64,000 bases of DNA from Spirochaetota bacterium (GTDB lineage Bacteria; Spirochaetota; Spirochaetia; Treponematales; UBA12059): assembly GCA_022703505.1 (NCBI GenBank), contig JAKLDN010000004.1, positions 1 through 64,000 on the forward strand, written 5' to 3'. Shown piece by piece: positions 13,956 through 22,753 of the stretch. Positions within the stretch are counted from its first letter, which is position 1, and each line of letters begins with the position of its first letter. The translations under genes were made by a program, and so were the position numbers. Under the pieces are notes generated by a model. That model was not told the DNA's origin. It saw only the letters and a list, made by a program, of their open reading frames with translations, and did no database searches.

Positions 13956-15136
13956 GCGGGAAGGCCTGGACTCCGAACCGGAAGCTCCTGTACCTGGCGG
14001 GCGCCTTCCTGGCCGCCTACTTCATCCCCTGGGGCGCCCCCCGGGTAACCAGCGCCGTCCAGGAAGCCCTCCTCATGCTCTCCGAGTACGCCCGGGAGCA
14101 CGTCCTGCTCTGCCTGGTGCCCGCCCTGTTCATCGCCGGGGCCATCACGGTCTTCCTGAACCAGCAGGCGGTCCTGCGCTACCTGGGGCCGGACGCGAAC
14201 CGGGTGACCGCCTACGGGGTGGCTTCGGTGTCCGGGACCATCCTGGCGGTCTGCTCCTGCACGGTCCTCCCCATCTTCAAGGGGATCTACAAGAAGGGTG
14301 CCGGGCTCGGACCCGCGACCGCCTTCCTCTACTCCGGGCCGGCCATCAACATCCTGGCCATCGTCCTGTCCGCCAAGGTCTTCGGATGGAGGCTGGGGCT
14401 GGCCCGCGCCGTCGGGGCCGTGCTCTTCTCCGTCCTGATCGGACTGGCCATGGCCCTGATCTTCCGGAAGGAGGACGAGAGGCGCGCTGCCGACGCCCGC
14501 CTGTTCTCGGGATCCCAGGAGAAGCCTTCCCGCGGCCTGGGACAGATGATCGTCTACATGGCCAGCATGATCGGCATCCTGGTCTTCGTGAACTGGGCCG
14601 GTTCCCGGGGAGGCAGCGCCCTCTGGGACGCGATCCACTCCGCAAAGTGGTGGATCTCCGGGGCCTTCGCCCTGGTCCTCGCCTATACGGTGATCCGGTG
14701 GTTCGACCGGGACGAACGGATCGAGTGGGTGGTCGCCACCCGGGACTTCGCCCTCCAGATCCTGCCTCTCCTCTTCGGGGGGGTCCTGGTCGCGGGGTTC
14801 CTCCTGGGCCGGCCGGGGCGGGACGCCCTGATCCCGGGCGCCTGGATCGCCGGACTCCTGGGCGGCAACTCCCTGCTCGCCAACCTCTTCGCGTCCGTCG
14901 CGGGCGCCCTCATGTACTTCGCCACCCTGACGGAGATCCCCATCGTCCAGGGGCTCCTGGGCTCCGGCATGGGGCAGGGCCCCGCCCTGGCCCTGCTCCT
15001 GGCCGGACCGAGCCTGTCCCTGCCCTCGATCCTGGTCATCGCCGGAGAACTGGGCTGGAAGAAGACCCTGACGTACGTGGGATTGGTCGTCGCCCTTTCG
15101 ACGCTGGCGGGGCTGGCCTTCGGGGCCGCGGCCTGA
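13952..15136 (+). CDS. ArsP/DUF318-type permease
   Basis: 394 aa with about 10 membrane segments. The family signature VCSCTVLPIFKGIYKKGAGLGPATAFLYSGPAINILA sits near residues 93-130, with a paired similar region in the second half (GALMYFATLTEIPIVQGLLGSGMGQGPALALLLAGPSLSLPSIL). Relatives include ArsP, which exports trivalent organoarsenicals. Coupled to the DGC gene by an ATGA overlap. The substrate is inferred from ArsR control. Confidence 0.85.
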   Translation: MSGKAWTPNRKLLYLAGAFLAAYFIPWGAPRVTSAVQEALLMLSEYAREHVLLCLVPALFIAGAITVFLNQQAVLRYLGPDANRVTAYGVASVSGTILAVCSCTVLPIFKGIYKKGAGLGPATAFLYSGPAINILAIVLSAKVFGWRLGLARAVGAVLFSVLIGLAMALIFRKEDERRAADARLFSGSQEKPSRGLGQMIVYMASMIGILVFVNWAGSRGGSALWDAIHSAKWWISGAFALVLAYTVIRWFDRDERIEWVVATRDFALQILPLLFGGVLVAGFLLGRPGRDALIPGAWIAGLLGGNSLLANLFASVAGALMYFATLTEIPIVQGLLGSGMGQGPALALLLAGPSLSLPSILVIAGELGWKKTLTYVGLVVALSTLAGLAFGAAA

Positions 15137-15188
15137 GGTGTCGACCGGTCCTGCCCGGCGGTCCGGGCCGGACCGCCGGTCCCGCGGG

Positions 15189-15551
15189 TCAACTCCGTTT
15201 CGATCGCCCGGCGGAGCAGCGGACGCCGGCCCCGGGCGGCCGGATCTCGTCCGGGGATCCGTGGTCCCGCATCCCTTCCTCGATGCAGTCGACCAGGTGG
15301 CTCACGCAGTCGCAGACGATGGAGTACCGGCTGAACTGCCCCTCCCGCACGTCCCGCACCAGGCCCACCCGTTTCAGGACGGCCAGGTGCTTGGACACGG
15401 TGGTGATGTCGGAACCGACGGCCTCCGTGAGCTCCCCGACGCAGCGGGGTGCCTCCTCCAGCATCTCGATCATCAGGAGACGGGAAGGATGGGCCAGGGA
15501 CTTGAGGATGGACGCCCTGCGCAGAAGCCGTTCCCGATCCGGAATCTCCAT
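15189..15551 (-). CDS. Second ArsR-family repressor
   Basis: 120 aa winged-helix protein. The helix-3 CVC motif is absent (RPRCVGEL has one Cys, residue 37), but a C-terminal set Cys80-Asp-Cys82 and Cys89 ([15 protein letters not shown]) could form another metalloid site. Recognition helix: [22 protein letters not shown]. It is divergent from the ACR3 operon, and two near-identical palindromes lie between them. The C-terminal tail is Arg/Gly/Pro rich. Confidence 0.9.
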   Translation of the reverse strand: MEIPDRERLLRRASILKSLAHPSRLLMIEMLEEAPRCVGELTEAVGSDITTVSKHLAVLKRVGLVRDVREGQFSRYSIVCDCVSHLVDCIEEGMRDHGSPDEIRPPGAGVRCSAGRSKRS

Positions 15552-15569
15552 GTTCCATCACCATCCTGA

Positions 15570-15585
15570 TTGGCGATTCGGCCAA
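15570..15585. promoter_or_regulatory. Candidate ArsR operator, copy 1
   Basis: TTGGCgATTCGGCCAA, a palindrome with one mismatch, 17 bases upstream of copy 2. It lies upstream of the -35 box of the ACR3 promoter. Confidence 0.6.
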
Positions 15586-15592
15586 ACAATGC

Positions 15593-15621
15593 TTGACACA
15601 TTTGGCCTTTCGGCCAATAAT
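15593..15621 (+). promoter_or_regulatory. Promoter of the ACR3 operon with embedded operator
   Basis: TTGACA (15593-15598), 17-bp spacer, AATAAT (15616-15621). The perfect palindrome TTGGCCTTTCGGCCAA (15602-15617) fills the spacer, so a bound repressor would block polymerase. Confidence 0.75.
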
Positions 15622-15668
15622 AAGGCGAGATTCGTCGTCTGTCAACGCTTCAAGCCAAAGGAGCATCC

Positions 15669-16757
15669 ATGAGCGACACGCCGAACGCAGGTCTGGGATT
15701 CTTCGCGAAATACCTCTCGCTGTGGGTCGCGCTCTGCATAGCCCTGGGTGTGGCGATCGGATACTTCCTGCCCGGGGTTCCCGCCTTCCTGGGCAGGTTC
15801 GAGTACGCCAAGGTGTCCATACCCGTAGCCGTCCTGATCTGGCTCATGATCTACCCCATGATGTTGAAGGTGGACTTCACCAGCATCCGAAACGCCGGCC
15901 GGAAACCCAAGGGGCTCATAGTCACCCTGGTCGTCAACTGGCTCATCAAGCCCTTCACCATGTACCTGATAGCCTGGTTCTTCCTCAAGGTCGCGTTCAA
16001 AGCCTTCATACCTTCCGGCCTTTCGACGGAATACCTGGCCGGCGCCGTGCTCCTGGGGGCCGCGCCCTGCACCGCCATGGTCTTCGTATGGTCCTACCTT
16101 TCCGACGGGGATCCCGGCTACACGGTGGTTCAGGTGGCGGTGAACGACCTGGTAATCCTCTTCGCCTTCACCCCCATCGTGGCCTTCCTGCTGGGCGTGA
16201 GCGACGTCCGGGTCCCCCTGGACACCCTGATCCTCTCGGTCGTGCTCTTCGTGGTGATTCCCCTGGGATTCGGGGCCCTGACCCGCTCCCGGCTCATCCG
16301 GAAGCGCGGCAAGGAGTGGTTCGACGGGGTGTTCGTGAAGAAGTTCGACGGCATCACCGAGGGCGGCCTATTGCTCACCCTAGTCATCCTGTTCGCGTTC
16401 CAGGGCGAGGTCATCCTCCGAAATCCCATCGCCATCCTCCTGATCGCGGTCCCTCTGGTTCTCCAGACCTACTTCATCTTCTTCATCGGGTACGGATGGG
16501 CCAAGGCCTGGAAGGTCCCCTACGAGATAGCCGCTCCCGCGGGGATGATCGGGGCGTCCAACTTCTTCGAGCTGGCCGTGGCCGTGGCCGTGAGCCTCTT
16601 CGGCCTCTCCTCGGGCGCCGCTCTGGCCACGGTGGTGGGCGTGCTGGTGGAGGTGCCCGTGATGCTGTCCCTGGTCCGGATCGCCCGGGCGACCCGTTCC
16701 CGATTCCCGGGCGCGGCGGAGCCGGAAGCCGAGCTCGTGCCCTCCCGCGCGAAGTAG
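15669..16757 (+). CDS. acr3: ACR3-family arsenite efflux permease
   Basis: 362 aa inner-membrane protein with 10 predicted TM segments. The conserved [15 protein letters not shown] puts the essential cysteine at residue 134. The segment [18 protein letters not shown] is typical of the family. It exports arsenite using the proton gradient. AAAGGAGC precedes the ATG. It is first in an operon with a rhodanese-like gene and arsC, under the second ArsR. Confidence 0.94.
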   Translation: MSDTPNAGLGFFAKYLSLWVALCIALGVAIGYFLPGVPAFLGRFEYAKVSIPVAVLIWLMIYPMMLKVDFTSIRNAGRKPKGLIVTLVVNWLIKPFTMYLIAWFFLKVAFKAFIPSGLSTEYLAGAVLLGAAPCTAMVFVWSYLSDGDPGYTVVQVAVNDLVILFAFTPIVAFLLGVSDVRVPLDTLILSVVLFVVIPLGFGALTRSRLIRKRGKEWFDGVFVKKFDGITEGGLLLTLVILFAFQGEVILRNPIAILLIAVPLVLQTYFIFFIGYGWAKAWKVPYEIAAPAGMIGASNFFELAVAVAVSLFGLSSGAALATVVGVLVEVPVMLSLVRIARATRSRFPGAAEPEAELVPSRAK

Positions 16758-16784
16758 CCGGCGGTCCCGCGAAGGAGGCGTTCG

Positions 16785-17282
16785 ATGTCCAGCCGGGCCC
16801 GCGTCGCGACGGATTTTTCAAGCGTCACGGGCGCCCTTCCCCGGACGGAAGGGATCCTCAACCTCACCCCCGCGGAGGCCGCCGAGTACCTCTCCAAGGG
16901 GGCGATCCTGGTGGACCTCCGGGAGGCCTACGAGACGAATTTCCGGGTATTCGAGGTTCCCCAGACCATCCACCTCCCCTGGACCCTTTTCTCCAAGGGC
17001 TTCGAGCGGCTGCCGCGGGACCGTCCCCTGGTCCTGGCCGACGCCTCGGGCATCTACGGCCGGGAGGCCGCCCGGATGCTCCGGAACGCCGGGTTCACCA
17101 ACATCGCGAAGATGGCGGGCGGCATGATCGACTGGGACCGGGAGGGCCTCCCGGTGAGGAGGGATCCCCTGTTCGAGCTATCCGGACAATGCGCGTGCAA
17201 GCTGAAAACCCGTACGGGCAAGAACCCCCTCCTGGACAAGAACGCCGTCGTGATCGACCCGTCCCGGGAGGAGTCGCCGTGA
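16785..17282 (+). CDS. Rhodanese-like protein without catalytic cysteine
   Basis: 165 aa. Rhodanese fold markers are clear: [26 protein letters not shown], then [21 protein letters not shown]. The active-site loop reads [13 protein letters not shown] where an active enzyme has Cys-x-x-Gly-x-x-Ser, so the sulfur-accepting Cys is replaced by Asp. A C-terminal extension carries Cys-x-Cys ([16 protein letters not shown]). It sits between acr3 and arsC and overlaps arsC as GTGA. It may bind or sense metalloid through the CxC rather than transfer sulfur. Confidence 0.85.
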   Translation: MSSRARVATDFSSVTGALPRTEGILNLTPAEAAEYLSKGAILVDLREAYETNFRVFEVPQTIHLPWTLFSKGFERLPRDRPLVLADASGIYGREAARMLRNAGFTNIAKMAGGMIDWDREGLPVRRDPLFELSGQCACKLKTRTGKNPLLDKNAVVIDPSREESP

Positions 17283-17701
17283 AGAAGGTCCTTTTCCTGT
17301 GCGTCCACAACTCCGCCCGCAGCCAGATGGGAGAGGCCTTCCTCAAACGCCTCGCCCCTGAACGGTTTGAGGCCGAGAGCGCGGGGCTCGAACCGGGGAC
17401 GCTCAACCCTTACGTGGTCCGGGCCATGGCGGAGGCCGGAATCGACATCTCCCACAATCCCACCAAGAGCGTCTTCGACCTGCACGCCCGGGGCGCGGCG
17501 TTCGACTACGTGATCACCGTCTGTTCCAAGGAGGCGGCCGAACGCTGCCCGATCTTCCCGGGCCGGGCCGAGCGGATCCACTGGCCCTTCGAGGATCCGT
17601 CCTCCTTCCGGGGAAGCGACGAGGAGATCCTGGCCCGGGTCCGCTCGGTGCGGGACGAGATCGAGCGGGCCGTGCGGCGGTTCATCTCAGAGAGGGGCTG
17701 A
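17279..17701 (+). CDS. arsC: Arsenate reductase, thioredoxin-coupled LMW-phosphatase type
   Basis: 140 aa from a GTG overlapping the rhodanese stop. The phosphatase loop CVHNSARS has Cys8 and Arg14; the redox cysteines are Cys82 and Cys90 in [11 protein letters not shown]. It reduces arsenate to arsenite with thioredoxin as donor, supplying substrate for ACR3. The N-terminus [21 protein letters not shown] is canonical. The small thioredoxin encoded at 13343 is a possible, unproven electron donor. Confidence 0.95.
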   Translation: MKKVLFLCVHNSARSQMGEAFLKRLAPERFEAESAGLEPGTLNPYVVRAMAEAGIDISHNPTKSVFDLHARGAAFDYVITVCSKEAAERCPIFPGRAERIHWPFEDPSSFRGSDEEILARVRSVRDEIERAVRRFISERG

Positions 17702-17797
17702 CGATCCGACGGGAAGCCGCGGGACCCAGAATCGCGAGCCGTTCCACCGTTTGCGGTTTCTAACCGGATCCGTCATACTCTCCTTGGAGGGGAACGG

Positions 17798-19105
17798 ATG
17801 CTCGACACGGGCCGCCTGGCCGCGGATGAACGCCGCGCCTACAGGATCTTCCTCGTCTCCCTGCTGGGCGCCCTGGTGGTCCTGTTCACGGGGGTGTTCC
17901 TGGGCTTCACCGCGCGCAACGCGGACTTTCTCCGGGAAGTCGTGCTGGAGCGGGCCCAGTCCCTGTTCCGGCAGATCGTGATGACCCGTCAGTGGGCGTC
18001 CGAGTACGGCGGGGTCTATGTCCGGAAGGGCCCGGGGGTGGAATCCAACCCGTGGCTGGAGCACCCCGACCTACAGGCCGCGGACGGTTCCCTCCTGACC
18101 CTGCGCAACCCCGCCCTGATCACCCGGGAGATTTCGGAGATCGCCTCGGTGCGGGACGACTACCGGTTCAAGATCACCAGCCTCAACCCCCTGAATCCGG
18201 GGAATATTCCGGACGACTTCGAGCGAAGGGCCCTGCGTTCCTTCGAGGCCGGCGCCCTGGAGTACTGGGAAACCACGGACGGCCAAGCGGGCCGGGAGTT
18301 CCGCTACATGGGGGCGCTGAAAACCGAGCGATCCTGCCTGGCCTGCCACGCCAAGCAGGGGTACCGAGAGGGGGACATCCGGGGCGGCATCTCCGTCACC
18401 TTCCCGGTGGACCGGCTCGAGGGGGAGCTGAAGAAGAACGTCGCCCTGGTCTTCTGGCTCGAGCTTCTGATCGCGGCGGGGACCCTGGCGGCCGTCCTCT
18501 TCTTCGTGATCCGCCTCCGGCGGCAGTTGGACCGGGTGCGTTCGGAACTGGAGCAGGCCGCCACCCGGGACGCCCTGACGGGGCTGTACAACCGACGGTA
18601 CATCCTGGAGCGCTTCGTCCAGGAGGAATCCAAGTGCCGGAGGTCCGGCCAGCCCCTGGCCTGCGCTCTGATCGACGCGGACGACTTCAAGGCCGTCAAT
18701 GACCGGTTCGGTCACGCCGCGGGGGACGCTGCCCTGCGGATCATCGCGGAAAACTTGAAGTCCGGGGTCCGGGAATACGACATCCCCGGTCGCTTCGGCG
18801 GCGAAGAGTTCATCATCCTATTCCCGGGCGTACGCGCCGCGGAAGCCCGGATCGCCTGCGACCGGATCCGGGCGGCCATCGAGGCGTCGCCCCGGCCCCC
18901 GGTCCTGGAAACCGCCCGGCTCACGGTCAGCGTCGGAATCTCGGATACCGTCTGCTCCCGGGGCGCCGGGACGAACCGGGACAGCCTGGATTCCCTGCTG
19001 TTCCGGGCGGACGAGGCCCTCTATCGGGCCAAATCGGGCGGCAAGAACCGCTGCGAGACCTGCCCGGACGAATCCGGAAGCCCGGACCGGGAACCCGGGA
19101 CTTGA
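17798..19105 (+). CDS. Membrane diguanylate cyclase with c-heme-type Tll0287-like sensor
   Basis: 435 aa. TM helix at about residues 19-39; periplasmic DUF3365/Tll0287-like domain (residues 45-215) containing Cys180-Leu-Ala-Cys183-His184, a covalent haem c motif. A second TM lies at about residues 220-242, then a GGDEF domain with RFGGEEF at 332-338, an intact active site for c-di-GMP synthesis. An RxxD inhibitory site is not obvious. It is preceded by TTGCGG-17-CATACT and TTGGAGG. It probably senses redox state or a diatomic gas outside the membrane. It stands alone, convergent with the DUF4139 gene. Confidence 0.9.
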   Translation: MLDTGRLAADERRAYRIFLVSLLGALVVLFTGVFLGFTARNADFLREVVLERAQSLFRQIVMTRQWASEYGGVYVRKGPGVESNPWLEHPDLQAADGSLLTLRNPALITREISEIASVRDDYRFKITSLNPLNPGNIPDDFERRALRSFEAGALEYWETTDGQAGREFRYMGALKTERSCLACHAKQGYREGDIRGGISVTFPVDRLEGELKKNVALVFWLELLIAAGTLAAVLFFVIRLRRQLDRVRSELEQAATRDALTGLYNRRYILERFVQEESKCRRSGQPLACALIDADDFKAVNDRFGHAAGDAALRIIAENLKSGVREYDIPGRFGGEEFIILFPGVRAAEARIACDRIRAAIEASPRPPVLETARLTVSVGISDTVCSRGAGTNRDSLDSLLFRADEALYRAKSGGKNRCETCPDESGSPDREPGT

Positions 19106-19152
19106 CCCGGATTCCCTAGGAGCCTGTCGGAAGCGGCGTCCTCAGGGCGTCC

Positions 19153-19358
19153 GGGGCGCGAAAACGATTCTCCGGTAGCCTCGCCGAAGCCCGGATGGGC
19201 TTCGGCGCCGGCAAGGGGCGCGAAAGCGATCCTCCGGAAACATCGCCGAAGCCCCGAAGGCTTCGGCGCCGGCAAGGGGCGCGAAAGCGATTCTCCGGAA
19301 ACATCGCCGAAGCCTCGCAGGCTTCGGCGCCGGCAAGGGGCGCGAAAGCGCCCCTTGC
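19153..19358. repeat. Tandem array of a palindromic 61-62 bp repeat
   Basis: Three units at 19153-19214 (62 bp), 19215-19275 and 19276-19336 (61 bp), plus the first 14 bases of a fourth. Each unit starts ggggcgcgaaa and holds an inverted pair gccgaagcc...ggcttcggc. The array ends in a perfect 13-bp stem, cggcaaggggcgc / gcgccccttgccg, with a GAAA loop (19332-19360 approximately). It lies between convergent genes and would form the 3' end of the DUF4139 transcript. A copy of the core is inside ileS at 4911. Confidence 0.85.
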
Positions 19359-19360
19359 CG

Positions 19361-21016
19361 CTATTCCAGGCCCAGGATCGGCATGCCCCTCGGGTACTCC
19401 ACGCTGAAGGAAAGGGGCAGGACCGACTCCTTTCCGGCGGGGAGCTTCAGGGTCCACACGAACGTCTCGTTCTCGATCTTGCGGAGGGTGTCCGTATCCT
19501 TCGAATACGGCGGAGCCAGGGCCTTGACCACGATCTGCTCGTTCAGGGACACCGGGAGCTGGTCGGAGACCTCCAGGACGATGTCCCGCTTCTTGGAGTT
19601 CTTGACCTTGATCTCGTACTCCCAGGTGGTCTTGGATTTCTTGGTCAGGGCGCCGGTGTTCTCGTCGAACTTGCGCAGGAGCTTCCGCTCCACCCGGATG
19701 CCCTCGTCGATCCCCAGGTCGGCCTTGAAGGAACCGCCCGCGGGCACGGCTTCCAGGGCGGCGTCGGCCACGTAGGACCCGTCCACGTAGACGTGGGAAG
19801 GCCCGGCCAGTATGGGATAGGCGGAATCGTTCTTCACTTCGCAGCGGAAGTAGGCGTACGGCGAGAGCTTGGGTATCGCCGCGTAGGAGAAGGTCACGGG
19901 CAGGTCCAGGACGGCGATGGTGACAGTCCGGTCCTTGTTGTCCGAGGACACCGTGGTGGCCCCCGGGATGGCGAAGGTCACGGCGGTGGCGCCCGTGGAC
20001 GCTTGGGCCGTGTCGATCCGCATCTCCGGGGCGGGTTCGCCCCACGCTAGGTCCGAAGAGGATTCCGCCGCGCCGCGGACGCCCGCGGCGGCCGGAGCCG
20101 GGGCCGACTTGGCGGCCTCGTCCCGTCGCGCTGAGGGCGGGCTGTAGATATCCAGGTACCAGGGCGGCAGGACCGGGAGCGCTCCCCCCGCCTGGGGCCG
20201 GGCTGTGGACAGGAACAGCTCCGCGCCCTCCCAGCCCTCCCCGGTGTTCTGCCGAACCAGGGCCCGGTAGTGGACGGAGAGGCGGGCGGCCTCGGAATCG
20301 GCGCGAAGGACGTAGTCGGGGCGCCAGGAAGGGCCGGCGACCAGGTAGGAGACTTCCAGGACCGCCTTGGTCGGAGAGGAGGCGTCCAGGACCAGCTCCG
20401 CCTCGGTGACCGAGAGGCGCGTCCCGGCCCCCAGGCTCCGGATCTCCCGGTTCACCCGGTCGATCTCCGCCTGCAGGGCCTGGATCTCCCGGCGGGAGGT
20501 CCGGACCGTCTCGTTCACCGCCGCGTTCCGCTGTCGGTGGAAATCCAGCATCTTGGCCCAGGAGCCGGGATCCAGGGGCAGGGATTCGGAATTTCCGGCG
20601 TTGGAGGTCAGGCGCTTGGCCATGTCCGCCAGGAAAGTCCTCTCCGCCTCGGCCTCCCGGACCCGGTCGTTGACCAGGGTCAGCTTGTCCTCCAGGCCGC
20701 GCTTCTCGGTTTCCAGGGCCGTGAGCTGGGCGGACACGTCCCGGGTAAGCTGGCGGGCGGCCACCCTCACGTCCCGCAGGGTGAAGGCCCCCTTGCCGGA
20801 GACCTGGACGCTGGCGGGGTCCACCGAGGCGGGCAGGTTCCCGAAGAGGACCGTGGACTCGCCCTTGAACAGGCTCACCTCGGCCCGGCGGGTCACCAGG
20901 GCCCGATCCCCGTAGACCGTCACCCGCACCACCCGGGAAACCGCGGTCTCCTGGGCGCCCAGGGCCGCGGACAGGGCCAGAACCGCGAACAGGGTCATGA
21001 CAAGTCGCTTACGCAT
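19361..21016 (-). CDS. MuiA-like DUF4140/DUF4139 protein
   Basis: 551 aa. Signal peptide MRKRLVMTLFAVLALSAALGAQ, then an N-terminal DUF4140-type region (VVRVTVYGDRALVTRRAEVSLFKGESTVLFGNLPASVDPASVQVSG). A coiled coil covers residues 95-190, and the DUF4139 beta domain follows (VLEVSYLVAGPSWRPDYVLRAD to the end). The family is secreted or periplasmic; its biochemical role is unknown, and it is named after a mucoidy inhibitor. AGGAGGACCT precedes the ATG. It is last in a minus-strand run after the M18 peptidase, with the repeat array just downstream. Confidence 0.87.
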   Translation of the reverse strand: MRKRLVMTLFAVLALSAALGAQETAVSRVVRVTVYGDRALVTRRAEVSLFKGESTVLFGNLPASVDPASVQVSGKGAFTLRDVRVAARQLTRDVSAQLTALETEKRGLEDKLTLVNDRVREAEAERTFLADMAKRLTSNAGNSESLPLDPGSWAKMLDFHRQRNAAVNETVRTSRREIQALQAEIDRVNREIRSLGAGTRLSVTEAELVLDASSPTKAVLEVSYLVAGPSWRPDYVLRADSEAARLSVHYRALVRQNTGEGWEGAELFLSTARPQAGGALPVLPPWYLDIYSPPSARRDEAAKSAPAPAAAGVRGAAESSSDLAWGEPAPEMRIDTAQASTGATAVTFAIPGATTVSSDNKDRTVTIAVLDLPVTFSYAAIPKLSPYAYFRCEVKNDSAYPILAGPSHVYVDGSYVADAALEAVPAGGSFKADLGIDEGIRVERKLLRKFDENTGALTKKSKTTWEYEIKVKNSKKRDIVLEVSDQLPVSLNEQIVVKALAPPYSKDTDTLRKIENETFVWTLKLPAGKESVLPLSFSVEYPRGMPILGLE

Positions 21017-21062
21017 AGGTCCTCCTCCCGGATGGATGCCGAATCAAGACTGCCCGGAGCCC

Positions 21063-22376
21063 TCAGGCCCCGGGGCCTTTCTCGTAAAAGCGGCGCAAGG
21101 CCGCGGTCATGAAATCGTGGTCGTAGGATCCGGCGGTCTCCCGGATGGAGTGCATGGCCAGGAGCGGGGAGCCCACGTCCACGGTCCGGATCCCGCTGAG
21201 GGCGGAGGACAGGGGGCCGATGGTCGAGCCCGGGGTCAGGTCCGCCCGCACGGCGAACTTCTGGCAGGGGACCGCCGCGTCCTCGCAGCAGGCGCGAAAT
21301 CGGGCCTCCGACTCGGCGTCCGTGGCGTACTTGAAGTTGGCGTTGGCCTTGACCGCGGGTCCCCCGTTCAGGACGGGGGAGTAGGCCTCGTCGTACTTTT
21401 CCTGGAAGTTGGGATGCCAGCCCTGGGCGGCGTCCACGGACACGCAGAACGAGGCCGCCAGGGCGCGGTAGAAGCCCTCGGAATCGCAGCCCGAGCGGGC
21501 GCAGACCCGGGCCAGGACATCCCGGAGGAAGAGTCCGTCCGCCCCCTGCCGGGTCCCGGAGCCGATCTCCTCGTTGTCGAAGAAGACGGCGGCCTGGCCG
21601 TGGGCCCCCGGGGGGGCCGCGTTGAAGGCCGCCAGGATGGCGTGACAGCCCGCCAGGTTGTCGATCCGCCCCGAGTTGACCAGCTCCCCGTCCCGACCCA
21701 GGATCACCGCCCGGCTCGCATCCACCAGGAAGAGCTCCGCCCCCAGGATGTCCCGTACGGGCACGCCCAGGTTCCGGGCCGTCTCGGCCAGGGCCCACGG
21801 AGCGTCCCCTTCCGCCGGCCTCCGGTCCGCCAGGGGGGCGGCCACCAGGGCGGGCAGGTGGTTCTGCACGTTGTACTCGAACCCCTTGTTGACCTCCCGA
21901 TTGAGGTGGATGGCCAGGTTCGGGATGACCGCCGCGGGTCCCGCGGGGTTGACCAGCCGGAGCTCCGGGCGGCCGTCCGAGCCCCGGACCGCGGCCCGGC
22001 CCGCCAGGGCCAGGGGCCGGTCCAGCCAGGTGGACAGGATGGGCCCCCCGTAGACCTCCACCGCGATCCGGTCCCCCGCCCTGTGCCGGAGGGACTTTTC
22101 CGGCCGGACCCTTAGGGCCGGGGCGTCCGTGTGGGCCCCCGCCAGGGCGAACCCGGTCCGGGCGGGGGATTCGCCGCCGATCCGGAAGGCGACGAGGCCG
22201 GAGCCGTTGCGGACCACGTAGTAGGTCCTGCCGGGTTCCAGGTTCCACTCGCTCCGCTCGTCCAGGGCCAGGGCTCCCCGGGCCTGGAGGGCCGCGGCCA
22301 GGGCGTCGGCGGCGTGGAACTGGGTGGGCGAGGCGTCCAGAAAATCGCAGAGGCTCTTCGCGGAAACGGCGGGCAT
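21063..22376 (-). CDS. apeB: M18-family aspartyl aminopeptidase
   Basis: 437 aa. The start at 22376 has AGGAG 5 bases upstream; the ATG at 22391 is an alternative adding 5 residues. Zinc-peptidase motifs are intact: AGAHTDAPALRVRP, FFDNEEIGSGTRQGADG and the C-terminal LAMHSIRETAGSYDH. M18 enzymes are cytoplasmic dodecamers that remove N-terminal acidic or hydrophobic residues from peptides. It follows merR by about 55 bases in the same direction. Confidence 0.92.
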   Translation of the reverse strand: MPAVSAKSLCDFLDASPTQFHAADALAAALQARGALALDERSEWNLEPGRTYYVVRNGSGLVAFRIGGESPARTGFALAGAHTDAPALRVRPEKSLRHRAGDRIAVEVYGGPILSTWLDRPLALAGRAAVRGSDGRPELRLVNPAGPAAVIPNLAIHLNREVNKGFEYNVQNHLPALVAAPLADRRPAEGDAPWALAETARNLGVPVRDILGAELFLVDASRAVILGRDGELVNSGRIDNLAGCHAILAAFNAAPPGAHGQAAVFFDNEEIGSGTRQGADGLFLRDVLARVCARSGCDSEGFYRALAASFCVSVDAAQGWHPNFQEKYDEAYSPVLNGGPAVKANANFKYATDAESEARFRACCEDAAVPCQKFAVRADLTPGSTIGPLSSALSGIRTVDVGSPLLAMHSIRETAGSYDHDFMTAALRRFYEKGPGA

Positions 22377-22431
22377 GGCGGCTCCTGACATCGGGTTCTT
22401 CCGGAAAGGGTATCACCCCCGGGGCGGTCTT

Positions 22432-22749
22432 TCAAGGAAGGCTGTTCAGGGAAAGGATGTAGGCCCGGACCAGGAGGGCGCGGATCTCGAAGGCCCGGGC
22501 CCGGAGGTCCTGCCGGGGTCCGGAGGCCTCCCGGATCAGCACCTCCCGGGCGGCCTCGGGGGAGAGCCCCCTCCGCCGGACCAGGTGCTTGACCCGGAGC
22601 AGGGCCAGGAGCTCCGCCTCGGAGTATTCCCGGCGGCCGGACTCGCTGCGCCGCGGGGAGACCAGGGGGACGGACCGCTCCCAGTACCGGATCACGTGGG
22701 CCTTCTCCCCCAGGACCCGCTCCACCTCCCCGATCGAGTAGGAGCGCAC
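22432..22749 (-). CDS. MerR-like DNA-binding protein
   Basis: 105 aa. MerR winged HTH: SIGEVERVLGEKAHVIRYWERSVPLVSPRRSESGRREYSEAELLALLRVKHLV. A short helical C-terminus without cysteine motifs suggests it is not a classic metal sensor. The gene starts 4 bases after der and is probably co-transcribed with it. Similar small MerR proteins downstream of der are plausible regulators, but no target is visible. Confidence 0.82.
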   Translation of the reverse strand: MRSYSIGEVERVLGEKAHVIRYWERSVPLVSPRRSESGRREYSEAELLALLRVKHLVRRRGLSPEAAREVLIREASGPRQDLRARAFEIRALLVRAYILSLNSLP

Positions 22750-22753
22750 GGCC

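Noticed and set aside
19153-19358. CRISPR array
   Set aside because: Units are directly adjacent, near-identical along their whole length and internally palindromic; there are no unique spacers and no cas genes.
19116-20045. Minus-strand frame reading through the repeat array as a repetitive protein
   Set aside because: It is an alternative frame of the DUF4139 gene followed by translated hairpin DNA; no start signal or family.
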